Assembly: GCA_963702685.1 (NCBI GenBank)
Contig: CAVPDQ010000008.1
Coordinates: 124,001-188,000 of the forward strand
DNA: 64,000 nucleotides
Direction: 5' to 3'
From: AP-15 sp963702685
GTDB taxonomy: Bacteria; Pseudomonadota; Alphaproteobacteria; ATCC43930; CGMCC-115725
Both the position numbers and the translations under genes were made by a program. The notes under the pieces are model-generated. The model had not been told where the DNA came from, made no database searches, and saw only the letters and a list, made by a program, of their open reading frames with translations. Below are positions 26,175-33,454 of the stretch, piece after piece; position 1 is the stretch's first letter; each line of letters opens with the position of its first letter.

Positions 26175-27023
26175 TCAGGGAGTGGCGGGCGCGGTCGGCC
26201 GGCCGGACTGACGGTTAGGCCCGTTGCTGCCGAGGAGGTGCATCAACCCGCCGATGACCAGGATCGTGGCGAGGTAGAACACTAATTGGATCCCGGCCGG
26301 CTGTGCCGAATAGCCGATCAGCACGTGCAGCAGCACACCGAGCATGCTGCTGTCGCCGACGATCGAGGAGGTGTTCCACAAATCGTTGCCGAGCGACGGC
26401 AGCAAATTCGCCTGCGCGAGAAACGCCGCCCCTTGCGAGGCCATGCCGGCGGCGAGCAGCAGGATCAGCCAGCTGGTGACCGTGAAGAGCCGCTTTAATG
26501 GGATCGTGAGCAGACCGAGATAAATCACCGCGCCGACCGCGGCGCCGCCGAGGAGGCCGAGGATGCCGCCCGACAGCATGCTGACGCCGCCGATCCCCGA
26601 GCCGACCGCGATGCCATAAAGAAAGAGCACGACTTCAGAGCCCTCGCGCAGCACCGCGATCGCCACGACGATCGCCAGCGCGTAAGGCGGCCGGTCGCCG
26701 CCCTGCACCGCCCGGCCGAGGCTGGCGGCCGACGCGGCCAGCTCGCGCCCATGCCGGTTCATCCAGATATTGTGCCAGCCCAGCATGGCCACTGCGGTGA
26801 ACAGGATCGCGGCGTTGAACAATTCCTGGCCGATCCCGTTGATCGCCGAAGCGATCGCGCCGGCGCCGGCCGCGACGATCGCGGCCCCGAGCACACCGGC
26901 GGCAACCCCGCCCGTCACCCACGAGCCGCGGCGCGGCACGCCGCGGCTCGCCGCCAGCACGATGCCGACGACCAGCGCCGCCTCGATGACTTCGCGAAAG
27001 ACGATGATCGCAGTCGCCAACAT
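26175..27023 (-). CDS. FTR1-family iron permease
   Basis: A 282-residue inner-membrane protein with seven or so helices. The two iron-binding R-E-x-x-E motifs are present: IVFREVIEAALVVG at about residues 7-20 and VLREGSEVVLFLYG at about 123-136. Ftr1 imports ferric iron made from Fe2+ by a linked oxidase or cupredoxin; in bacteria the partners are EfeO/EfeB or a cupredoxin, which is the gene immediately upstream (11-base gap). It ends in a helix and a short polar tail. Confidence 0.92.
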   Translation of the reverse strand: MLATAIIVFREVIEAALVVGIVLAASRGVPRRGSWVTGGVAAGVLGAAIVAAGAGAIASAINGIGQELFNAAILFTAVAMLGWHNIWMNRHGRELAASAASLGRAVQGGDRPPYALAIVVAIAVLREGSEVVLFLYGIAVGSGIGGVSMLSGGILGLLGGAAVGAVIYLGLLTIPLKRLFTVTSWLILLLAAGMASQGAAFLAQANLLPSLGNDLWNTSSIVGDSSMLGVLLHVLIGYSAQPAGIQLVFYLATILVIGGLMHLLGSNGPNRQSGRPTAPATP

Positions 27024-27034
27024 TTTCCGGCCCG

Positions 27035-27364
27035 CTATTTGACAATCAAATGGCCGCGGGTCTGCGGGTGGAAATCGTCGAAGAATTCATAGCTCCCCGG
27101 GTCGAGCGGACCGACAAACACGCTGATCTCCCGACCCGGCGCCACCACCTTTTCCCGATGCAGCTGGTTGCTTTCGAATTCGGAGGCGGTCGGGTTGTCG
27201 TTGCGCACGACGAGCTTGACCTTGACCCCGGCCGGGATCGTGAGATCGCTCGGCACAAATTGCTGGTTCTTCAGCGCGATCGAAAAGCTCGGATCGTCGG
27301 CGAAAGCCGGGGCCGCGACGGCGACAAAGGCGAGCAGCGAGGCAAGGCTGATGACACCGCGCAT
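27035..27364 (-). CDS. Periplasmic cupredoxin-domain protein (EfeO/FtrB-like)
   Basis: A 109-residue exported protein. Signal peptide MRGVISLASLLAFVAVAAPAFA; the mature part DDPSFSIALKNQQFVPSDLTIPAGVKVKLVVRNDNPTASEFESNQLHREKVVAPGREISVFVGPLDPGSYEFFDDFHPQTRGHLIVK is a single cupredoxin fold. Possible metal ligands are the Glu/His of ESNQLHREK and His in DDFHPQ; the usual Cys is absent, so it is not a standard blue copper protein. Acting as the iron-delivering partner of Ftr1 fits its place. The start at 27364 is set by the signal peptide. Confidence 0.82.
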   Translation of the reverse strand: MRGVISLASLLAFVAVAAPAFADDPSFSIALKNQQFVPSDLTIPAGVKVKLVVRNDNPTASEFESNQLHREKVVAPGREISVFVGPLDPGSYEFFDDFHPQTRGHLIVK

Positions 27365-27525
27365 GGATTGATCCCGGCCCCGGTTGCGAAGGTGGTTGCG
27401 AATGCGAACCGCTCGCAATATCCGGGCCGGCGGCTTGCGAATCAATCGCAAAGTCAGTCGGCAGCCGCTGGCCAGCTATGCGCCGAATGCAAGTCGGCCG
27501 CCGCGCTGCCCCTCGAGCGATGCGC

Positions 27526-28176
27526 TCAGCGGTCGAGCAGGGCGAGCAGTGCCGCGAACACCGCCTCGAACATCGCCGGGGTCAGCCGGCCGGTGTTCGT
27601 GTTGAGACGCGAGCAGTGATAGCTGTCGGCGAGCCATCTGCCGTCGGGCAGGGTATGGACCGCACCATGCGCGAACGGCAGCAGGGCGCGCCGCAAGCCG
27701 AGCGCGCCGAGCACGGCGTTATGGGCGATCGACCCGAGCGCGAGGATCGCGCGCAGACGATGCATCGCGGCGATCTCGGCGGCGAGAAAGCTGCGGCACT
27801 GGGCGATCTCGCGCGGCTCGGGCTTGTTCTGCGGCGGCAGGCAGCGCACCGCATTGGTGATGCGCGCCCGACGCAGCTCCAAGCCGTCGTCGGGCCGGGC
27901 ATCGTAATCCCCTTCGGCGAGGCCGAGCTTGCGCAACACCGCGTACAATAGGGTGCCGGCATGGTCGCCGGTGAAGGGGCGCCCGGTTCGGTTGGCGCCG
28001 CGCATCCCCGGCGCCAGGCCGACGATCAGCAATTCGGCGCCGGCATCGCCAAAAGACGGCACCGGCGCGTTGAACCAATCGGCGTGGGCCGCGCGCTGGG
28101 TCTCCCGGAACGCGGCGAGGCGCGGGCAGAGCGGGCAATCGCGCGACGGCAACGCCGCCGATGACGCGGCGCTCAC
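27526..28176 (-). CDS. Family 5 uracil-DNA glycosylase (UdgB-like)
   Basis: A 216-residue DNA repair enzyme that removes uracil and other deaminated bases. Motifs: CPLCPRLAAFR (iron-sulfur Cys pair), ELLIVGLAPGMRGANRTGRPFTGDHAG, ARITNAVRCLPPQNKP and the C-terminal DSYHCSRLNTNTGRLTP. These carry four Cys candidates for the 4Fe-4S cluster. GTG 28176 overlaps the NYN gene stop by GTGA, a strong hint of coupling. The frame is open well beyond into NYN DNA, but 28176 gives the family length. Confidence 0.88.
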   Translation of the reverse strand: MSAASSAALPSRDCPLCPRLAAFRETQRAAHADWFNAPVPSFGDAGAELLIVGLAPGMRGANRTGRPFTGDHAGTLLYAVLRKLGLAEGDYDARPDDGLELRRARITNAVRCLPPQNKPEPREIAQCRSFLAAEIAAMHRLRAILALGSIAHNAVLGALGLRRALLPFAHGAVHTLPDGRWLADSYHCSRLNTNTGRLTPAMFEAVFAALLALLDR

Positions 28177-28856
28177 TCCTCTTCGTCGGGCTCGGTGCGC
28201 GGCCGGTGGACTTCGTCGCGCGGGCGGGGGATTTCGTCGCGCTGCCGGGGGATTTCGTCGCGCGGGCGGGGGATTTCGTCGCGCTGGTGGTGGATTTCGT
28301 CGCGCGGATGGTGGTTGCGCATGATGCTGGGGGCGAGGTCCTGCAGCTCGATGAAATTGTCGGCTTGCCGCCGCAGGTCGTCCGACACCATCGGCGGCGA
28401 CGAGCGGATCGTCGACACCACCGAGACCCGCACACCGCGGCGCTGGACCGCCTCGACCAGCCGCCGGAAATCGCCATCGCCCGAGAACAGCACCGCGTGG
28501 TCGATAAACTGCGCCATTTCGAGCATGTCGATCGCCAGCTCGATGTCCATGTTGCCTTTGATCCGGCGGCGCCCCATCGCGTCGGTGAATTCCTTGGTCG
28601 GCTTGGTCACCATCGCATAGCCGTTGTAGTCGAGCCAATCGACCAACGGCCGAAGCGGTGAATATTCCTGGTCTTCGACCAAAGCTGTATAGTAAAATGC
28701 CCTGATCAGCCGCCCCTTGGTGCTGAACAAATCGAGCAACCGTTTGTAGTCGATGTCGAATGCCAAGCCGCGCGCTGCCGAATAGAGATTGGCACCGTCG
28801 ATGAATATGGCAATCCGTTCTTCCGGGTAGAAAATCATCTGGTTAAAATTCTCCAT
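28173..28856 (-). CDS. NYN-domain (LabA/PIN-like) RNase with RDE repeat tail
   Basis: A 227-residue protein. Residues 10-180 form a NYN domain: IAIFIDGANLYSA, KGNMDIELAIDMLEM, DHAVLFSGDGDFRRLVEAVQRRGVRVSVVST, with the Asp residues of the metal site all present. From about residue 190 to the end comes a tail of six units of the type PRDEIHHQ, RDEIPRP, RDEIPRQ, rich in Arg, Asp and Pro, encoded by a near 18-bp tandem repeat at 28195-28320. Such tails may bind nucleic acid or partner proteins. It overlaps the glycosylase gene. Related proteins degrade RNA or act in stress responses. Confidence 0.82.
   Translation of the reverse strand: MENFNQMIFYPEERIAIFIDGANLYSAARGLAFDIDYKRLLDLFSTKGRLIRAFYYTALVEDQEYSPLRPLVDWLDYNGYAMVTKPTKEFTDAMGRRRIKGNMDIELAIDMLEMAQFIDHAVLFSGDGDFRRLVEAVQRRGVRVSVVSTIRSSPPMVSDDLRRQADNFIELQDLAPSIMRNHHPRDEIHHQRDEIPRPRDEIPRQRDEIPRPRDEVHRPRTEPDEEE
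28195..28320. repeat. 18-bp tandem repeat within the NYN gene
   Basis: About six copies of a unit beginning GTCGCGC...GGGGGATTTC, in phase with the codons, so the repeat adds six-residue units (PRDEI-) to the NYN C-terminus. Copy number would be expected to vary between strains. Confidence 0.7.
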
Positions 28857-28976
28857 GTAAGCGAAATTCTTGTGCAGTTTGTTACAACGCATTGCGATGG
28901 TCAAGCCCGAAACCGCGTCGACCGCGTGTCGGCGGGCGCGCTGGCGGGCGGCGCATTCGCCCGCTATAACGCCGCG

Positions 28977-30020
28977 ATGCGCCGTGCGACGGTTCTCTGC
29001 CTCGCCGCTTTTGTCTTGTTGCTGGTGCTGCTCGGAGGCTATTCCGCCTATTGGCTGATCGCCGCGCAGCGGATCAAGGACGGCCTCGCCGCATGGGCGC
29101 AATCGGCCCGCTCCGGCGCGATCGAGGTGTCGTGGCGCAGCTTGCGGGTCGGCGGCTTTCCGCTGGCCTTTCGCGTCTCGCTCGACGCTGCGGCGCTGCG
29201 CGACGGGGCGCTGACCCCGGCGCCAGAGCTGCGCATACCGGCACTCTCCGGCGCTGCCCGCCCCTGGGATTTGTCCGTCTGGCAGCTCACGGCGCGCGAG
29301 GGGCTGTCGGGCGCGCTGCCTGGAAGCGGCGCTCGTCCCGAGCTGCGGCTCGCCGCCCAAACGGCGGCCGGGTCGGTGGCGCTCGACCGGCGGGCAGGCG
29401 CCCGATTTTGGCTGAGGCTGCAACAGCCGAGCGTCAATTCCGGGGTCCGCGTGCAGGCCGCGGCGGCCGACGCCTGGATCGTGCTGCCGCCAACTCCGCC
29501 GCAAGGGCATACCGACCCGGGGCATGCCGACCCGAGCCTCGGGCTGGCCCTCGTCCTGCATCGCCTGCAATTGCCGGCAGCCGCCGGCATCTTTGGCGGC
29601 GCTGTCGACGAGCTGGCCTTTGGCGTGACCGTCAAGGGCGCCTTGCCAAAGGGGGACATCGTTCCAGCGGTCTCGGCTTGGCGCGATGCCGGCGGCACCA
29701 TCGAGCTCGACAATCTGCATCTCGAATGGGGCGGGGTCGGCGCCGACGCTACCGGCACGATCGCGCTCGACCAGGATTTGCAGCCGATCGGCGGGTTTTC
29801 CGGCACCATCGAAGGCTATGACCGGATTCTTGCGGCGCTGGTCCGGGCCGGGACCCTGCATGCCCGCGATGCCGGGCTGGCGCGGCTGGCGTTGGCGATG
29901 CTGGCCAAGGCCGGCCCCGACGGCCGGCCGCAGATCAGAACCTCGTTCACAATCGAGAACGGCCGGATGTTTCTCGGGCCCGCCAAGCTCGGCCCGGCGC
30001 CGCGCATCGCCTGGCAATAA
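28977..30020 (+). CDS. DUF2125-domain membrane-anchored periplasmic protein
   Basis: A 347-residue protein starting MRRATVLCLAAFVLLLVLLGGYSAYWLIAAQRIKDGLAAW, a single N-terminal helix, followed by a periplasmic beta-rich region. Blocks SWRSLRVGGFPLAFRVSL, PELRLAAQT, FRVS and LEWGGVGADATGTIALDQDLQPIGGFSGTIEGY match DUF2125, common in alphaproteobacteria. The function is unknown; the domain resembles AsmA/TamB-like lipid-transport folds by strand pattern. The ORF extends back to 28872, but the helix fixes the start. Confidence 0.82.
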   Translation: MRRATVLCLAAFVLLLVLLGGYSAYWLIAAQRIKDGLAAWAQSARSGAIEVSWRSLRVGGFPLAFRVSLDAAALRDGALTPAPELRIPALSGAARPWDLSVWQLTAREGLSGALPGSGARPELRLAAQTAAGSVALDRRAGARFWLRLQQPSVNSGVRVQAAAADAWIVLPPTPPQGHTDPGHADPSLGLALVLHRLQLPAAAGIFGGAVDELAFGVTVKGALPKGDIVPAVSAWRDAGGTIELDNLHLEWGGVGADATGTIALDQDLQPIGGFSGTIEGYDRILAALVRAGTLHARDAGLARLALAMLAKAGPDGRPQIRTSFTIENGRMFLGPAKLGPAPRIAWQ

Positions 30021-30023
30021 GCC

Positions 30024-30374
30024 TCAGCTCGCCCGCGGCTTCTGCGGCATCTGCTGCGGCGCCTCCTGGCGCTCGTGCATGCCGTAGTCGCGCACCACCG
30101 CGGCGACGCGCAGCCGGTAATCGCGGAACACATGGTCGCGGCCGGCGAGCTGCGCCTCGTGGTGCTGCGCGTGCTGGCGCCAGCGGCGCACCGCCTCCTC
30201 GTCGCGCCAGAACGACAAGGACAGAATCTTCCCCTCCCGGCTCAGGCTGCGGAAGCGCTCGATCGACACAAAGCCGTCGATCTTTTCCAGCTCCGGGCGA
30301 AGGCGCGCGGCGATGTCGAGATACTCTTGGACCCGGTCGGGCTCGGGCTCGACCTCGAAAATGACTGCGTGCAT
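30024..30374 (-). CDS. Antibiotic biosynthesis monooxygenase (ABM) domain protein
   Basis: A 116-residue dimeric alpha-beta barrel protein: MHAVIFEVEPEPDRVQEYLD, IAARLRPELEKIDGFVSIERFRSLSREGKILSLSFWRDEEAVRRWRQHAQHHEAQL, RDHVFRDYRLRVAAVVRDYG. The SLSFWRDEEAVRRWR core is the ABM signature. Members are cofactor-free oxygenases or stress proteins. The C-terminal 15 residues are polar and rich in Gln/Pro. It lies 18 bases downstream of tyrA on the same strand, so it may be the last gene of that operon. Confidence 0.85.
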   Translation of the reverse strand: MHAVIFEVEPEPDRVQEYLDIAARLRPELEKIDGFVSIERFRSLSREGKILSLSFWRDEEAVRRWRQHAQHHEAQLAGRDHVFRDYRLRVAAVVRDYGMHERQEAPQQMPQKPRAS

Positions 30375-30392
30375 CCGACCTCTCCGGCAGGC

Positions 30393-31277
30393 TCAAGCCT
30401 GCTTTGCTTCGATGATCGAGCGGCGGATCGCCCGCGTCCGGGTGAACCGCTCCTGGAGCTTGTCGCCTTCGCCCCAGCGGATCGCGCGCTGCAACGCGGT
30501 CAGGTCTTCGCTGAAGCGCTGCAAGACGTCGAGCACCGCCTCGCGGTTGGCGAGAAAGATGTCGCGCCACATGACCGGGTCGGAGGCGGCGATGCGGGTA
30601 AAATCGCGAAAGCCGCTGGCCGAAAACTCGATGACCTCGGATTTGAGGCTGTCTTCGAGATCGGTCGCGGTGCCGACGATCGTGTAGGCGATCAAATGCG
30701 GCAAATGCGAGGTCATCGCCAGCACCCGGTCGTGATGCGCCGCACTCATCCGCGTCACGCGCATGCCGCAGCGCGCCCACATCGCCTCGACCGCCGATAC
30801 CGCCTCGGGGGCGGTTTCGGGGAGCGGCGTCAGGATGCACCAGCGGTCGCGAAAGAGCTCGGCAAAGCCCGCTTCGGGACCCGAATGCTCGGTGCCGGCG
30901 ACCGGATGGCCGGGGACCAGCTCGACCCAATCGGGCAGATGCGGGGCGAGGTCGCGGATCGCGGTTTCCTTGACCGAGCCGACATCGGTGACGATCGTCC
31001 CCCGTTCCAGGGCCGGGCCGATACGCCGCCCGATCTCGGCATAGGCGGACAGCGGCGTGGCGACGACGACGAGATCGGCGCCGGCCGCCGCTTCGGCCGG
31101 GTCGTGCGTCGTCGTGTCGGCGAGGTCGAGCCGCCGCACCGCCGCCAAGGTCTCGGGCCGCCGGGCGCAGGCGACGATCCGGGTGCCGGGGCTGTCGCGG
31201 CGCAGCGCCCGCGCCAGCGACGAGCCGATCAGGCCGATGCCGATCAGCGCCACCCGATCGAAAGAGCGCGCGCTCAT
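30393..31277 (-). CDS. tyrA: Prephenate dehydrogenase
   Basis: A 294-residue enzyme that makes 4-hydroxyphenylpyruvate (or arogenate products) for tyrosine synthesis. The NAD motif is VALIGIGLIGSSLARALRR (residues 9-27); GHPVAGTEHSGPEAGF, with the catalytic His, and SHLPHLIAYTIV are family blocks. No ACT domain is present, so feedback control by tyrosine may act elsewhere. Its ATG at 31277 overlaps the hisC stop by 4 bases. The 672-residue open frame that includes it is a false extension. Confidence 0.93.
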   Translation of the reverse strand: MSARSFDRVALIGIGLIGSSLARALRRDSPGTRIVACARRPETLAAVRRLDLADTTTHDPAEAAAGADLVVVATPLSAYAEIGRRIGPALERGTIVTDVGSVKETAIRDLAPHLPDWVELVPGHPVAGTEHSGPEAGFAELFRDRWCILTPLPETAPEAVSAVEAMWARCGMRVTRMSAAHHDRVLAMTSHLPHLIAYTIVGTATDLEDSLKSEVIEFSASGFRDFTRIAASDPVMWRDIFLANREAVLDVLQRFSEDLTALQRAIRWGEGDKLQERFTRTRAIRRSIIEAKQA

Positions 31278-32392
31278 CGCCGCGCCATAAAATCGCCGAG
31301 TGCTGCCGCCACCTTTTCCATCTCCTCGCCGGTGCCGATCGTAATCCTGAGATGCTGCGGCAGGCCGTAGCCCGCCATCTTGCGCGTCAAAATCCCGCGC
31401 GACTGCAAAAAGGCAAAGGCTGCCTGGGCGTCGCGGCCGGGCGCGTCGGGAAAGCGCGGCAACACGAAATTGCCGACACTCGGCGTCAACGGCAGGCCGA
31501 GGGCGGCGAGCCGTTCGGCAAACCACGGCAGCCAGCGGTCGTTGTGCGCGCGCGCACGGGCGAGCGCCTCGGTGTCCTCGACCGCGGCGACTCCGGCGGC
31601 AAGCGCCGCTGCGCCGACATTGAACGGGCCACGCACCCGGTTCAGCACATCGGCGATCGCCGGTGGGCAATAGGCCCAGCCGAGCCGCAGCCCAGCCAGC
31701 GCGTAAATCTTTGAAAAGGTGCGCAGCATCACAACATTGTCGGCGCGATCGACCAAGCCGGCACCGGCGGAATAGTCGTTGCGGTTGACGAACTCGGCAT
31801 AGGCGGCGTCGATCGCGAGCAGCACCGTGGGCGGCAGCCCGGCGTGCAGCCGCGCCATCTCGTCGGCGCCGAGATAGGTCCCGGTCGGGTTGTTCGGGTT
31901 GGCGATGAAGACCGCGCGGGTGCGCGGCCCGACCCGCGCCAAGAGCGCATCGACATCGGCGGTCAAATCCCGCTCCTCCGCCGCGACCGGCGTGGCACCC
32001 ACCGCCAGCGCGCCGATCGGATACATCAAAAAGCCGTGCCGGCTGTACAGCACCTCGTCGCCGGGGCCGGCATAGGCGCGCAGCAAGAGCGCGATCAGCT
32101 CGTCGGAGCCCGCGCCGCACACGATCCGCGCCGGGTCGAGATTGTGCAGGCGGCCGATTGCCTCGCGCAGCTCCGCGGCATTGCCTTCGGGATAACGGTG
32201 GATGTCGCCGGCGAGCGCGCGATAGGCGGCCATCGCCTTGGCGCTGGGCCCGAGCGCGCTTTCGTTCGAGGCGAGCCGGATCGGGCGCGCGTGACCGGCG
32301 AGCTTGGCGTCGCCGCCGACATAGGGCGCGATATCGAGAATACCGGGGCGCGGCGGTGGGCTGGGATGTGGCACCGGGCTGGGGCGCGGCAC
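31274..32392 (-). CDS. hisC: Histidinol-phosphate aminotransferase
   Basis: A 372-residue class I/II PLP aminotransferase; in this operon type HisC also serves tyrosine and phenylalanine synthesis. Motifs: RLASNESALGPSAKA, HRYPEGNAAELREAIG, NPNNPTGTYLGADEM, DAAYAEFV and RTFSKIYALAGLRLGWAYC with the PLP lysine. The N-terminus is unusual: an 18-bp repeat (32346-32399) gives a Pro-rich lead before PGILDIAPYVGG. An ATG at 32411 right after the upstream gene is out of frame, so either GTG 32392 is used or the repeat carries a frame error. Confidence 0.9.
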   Translation of the reverse strand: MPRPSPVPHPSPPPRPGILDIAPYVGGDAKLAGHARPIRLASNESALGPSAKAMAAYRALAGDIHRYPEGNAAELREAIGRLHNLDPARIVCGAGSDELIALLLRAYAGPGDEVLYSRHGFLMYPIGALAVGATPVAAEERDLTADVDALLARVGPRTRAVFIANPNNPTGTYLGADEMARLHAGLPPTVLLAIDAAYAEFVNRNDYSAGAGLVDRADNVVMLRTFSKIYALAGLRLGWAYCPPAIADVLNRVRGPFNVGAAALAAGVAAVEDTEALARARAHNDRWLPWFAERLAALGLPLTPSVGNFVLPRFPDAPGRDAQAAFAFLQSRGILTRKMAGYGLPQHLRITIGTGEEMEKVAAALGDFMARR

Positions 32393-32399
32393 CGGGCTG
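32346..32399 (-). repeat. 18-bp tandem repeat at the start of hisC
   Basis: Read on the minus strand, three copies beginning CAGCCCGGTGCCGCGCCC, CAGCCCGGTGCCACATCC and CAGCCCACCGCCGCGCCC occupy 32399 down to 32346. They fall between the upstream gene's TGA and the first conserved HisC residues. Confidence 0.7.
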
Positions 32400-32417
32400 G
32401 ATCAGGGTCATCAGCGC

Positions 32418-33299
32418 TCACCCTGCGCCCGCCACGGCCGGTGCGGCAACCGGCGCCGCGATCGGCACGGCATAGCCGCCGAGCGGCAGCAGCCGATGCA
32501 GGGCCGGCCCGATCTCGAAGCGCAGCTGCTCGACCCGCCGGTCGGCAATCGCCACGAAGCCATCGATCTCGATCAGGCTGACCGAGCCTTCGCCATGCTC
32601 GGCGGCGGCAAAGAAGGTGCAAGCGAGCCCCACCGCCGACAAGCCGCGGAAAATCCGGGCGCGGCTGATTTCCGGCATGGTTTCGGCAGCCAGCAGGGTG
32701 CGGTCGGCAGCGGTCTTTTGCGCGGCGCCGCGGCCGATGACGAGCGCATCGGCGCCGTTGCTGCGGGCGTTGCCGCGGGGGCCGAAGGGCAGCCGGGCGA
32801 TGACCCGCGGCGCCTCGACGTCGTGCGAGACGAGCTGGCGCCACCAGGCGTCGGCCGCGCCCTCCTGGGGCATCGGCAGGATGCCGACCGCGACCCGTCC
32901 TTCGCTCACCGCGCGGATCACCTGGCCGGTCGAGCGATACGGGGAGATCGGCGTGCTGCTGCCGTAATGGTCGCGCGCCAAATCCCAAAAGCCTGGCGCT
33001 TCGGGCGGCGCGAAGACGGCGGCGGCGAATGGTGTTTCGAGGCTTACCGTGGCCGAGAGCAGCTCGCGCCAGATGCGCACGACACTCCCGCCCGGCAGCA
33101 AGCCGCGGTGCCGGGCGACGAGCCGGCGGATGATCTCGGCCTCGCGCGCCGGCTGATAAAACGCCGTTCCTTCGCTGCGCTTGGTGCCGGCGACCTGCGC
33201 CACGATTTCGGCGCGCTCGATCAACAGGTCGTGCAGCCCGTTGTCGATCCGGTCGAGACGCTGGCGCAAATCCTGGAGGTCGAGCGAAATGGCGGCCAT
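32418..33299 (-). CDS. Chorismate mutase with a long C-terminal domain
   Basis: A 293-residue protein. Residues 1-85 are an AroQ-type chorismate mutase: LQDLRQRLDRIDNGLHDLLIERAEIVAQVAGTKRSEG...YQPAREAEIIRRL, with the Arg and Lys that bind chorismate. Residues about 95-280 (AAAVFAPPEAPGFWDLARDHYG..., SEGRVAVGILPMPQE, VIARLPFGPRGNARSNGADALVIG) recall a prephenate dehydratase-like fold but lack an evident TRF-type catalytic motif. The end is Ala/Pro-rich. It is first of the set with hisC and tyrA and is divergent from metX. It converts chorismate to prephenate for Tyr/Phe. Confidence 0.85.
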   Translation of the reverse strand: MAAISLDLQDLRQRLDRIDNGLHDLLIERAEIVAQVAGTKRSEGTAFYQPAREAEIIRRLVARHRGLLPGGSVVRIWRELLSATVSLETPFAAAVFAPPEAPGFWDLARDHYGSSTPISPYRSTGQVIRAVSEGRVAVGILPMPQEGAADAWWRQLVSHDVEAPRVIARLPFGPRGNARSNGADALVIGRGAAQKTAADRTLLAAETMPEISRARIFRGLSAVGLACTFFAAAEHGEGSVSLIEIDGFVAIADRRVEQLRFEIGPALHRLLPLGGYAVPIAAPVAAPAVAGAG

Positions 33300-33363
33300 G
33301 CTGAGGTTCGCTGCGGGGGAGCCACAGTAGTAGGGTCCGGACCCGGCAAAATCAAAGAAAACG

Positions 33364-33392
33364 TTGACACATCCGGCCGCCGCTCCCTACCT
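33364..33392 (+). promoter_or_regulatory. Promoter candidate for metXW
   Basis: TTGACA at 33364-33369, a 17-base gap and CTACCT at 33387-33392 form a plausible sigma-70 promoter 60-90 bases before the metX start. The following leader can pair CATCCGGCCG with CGGCCGGATG, a stem that may matter for control. Confidence 0.45.
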
Positions 33393-33454
33393 CTCAACGC
33401 TTCACCGACAACCGGCCGGATGCTCCGCGACGACGGCGCACCCGAGGAGCTCCC

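Noticed and set aside
30393..32411. A 672-residue protein ending in TyrA
   Set aside because: Its first 375 residues are hisC DNA in a wrong frame with a biased composition.
33300..33454. SAM-II riboswitch before metX
   Set aside because: The conserved pseudoknot sequence could not be found by eye.
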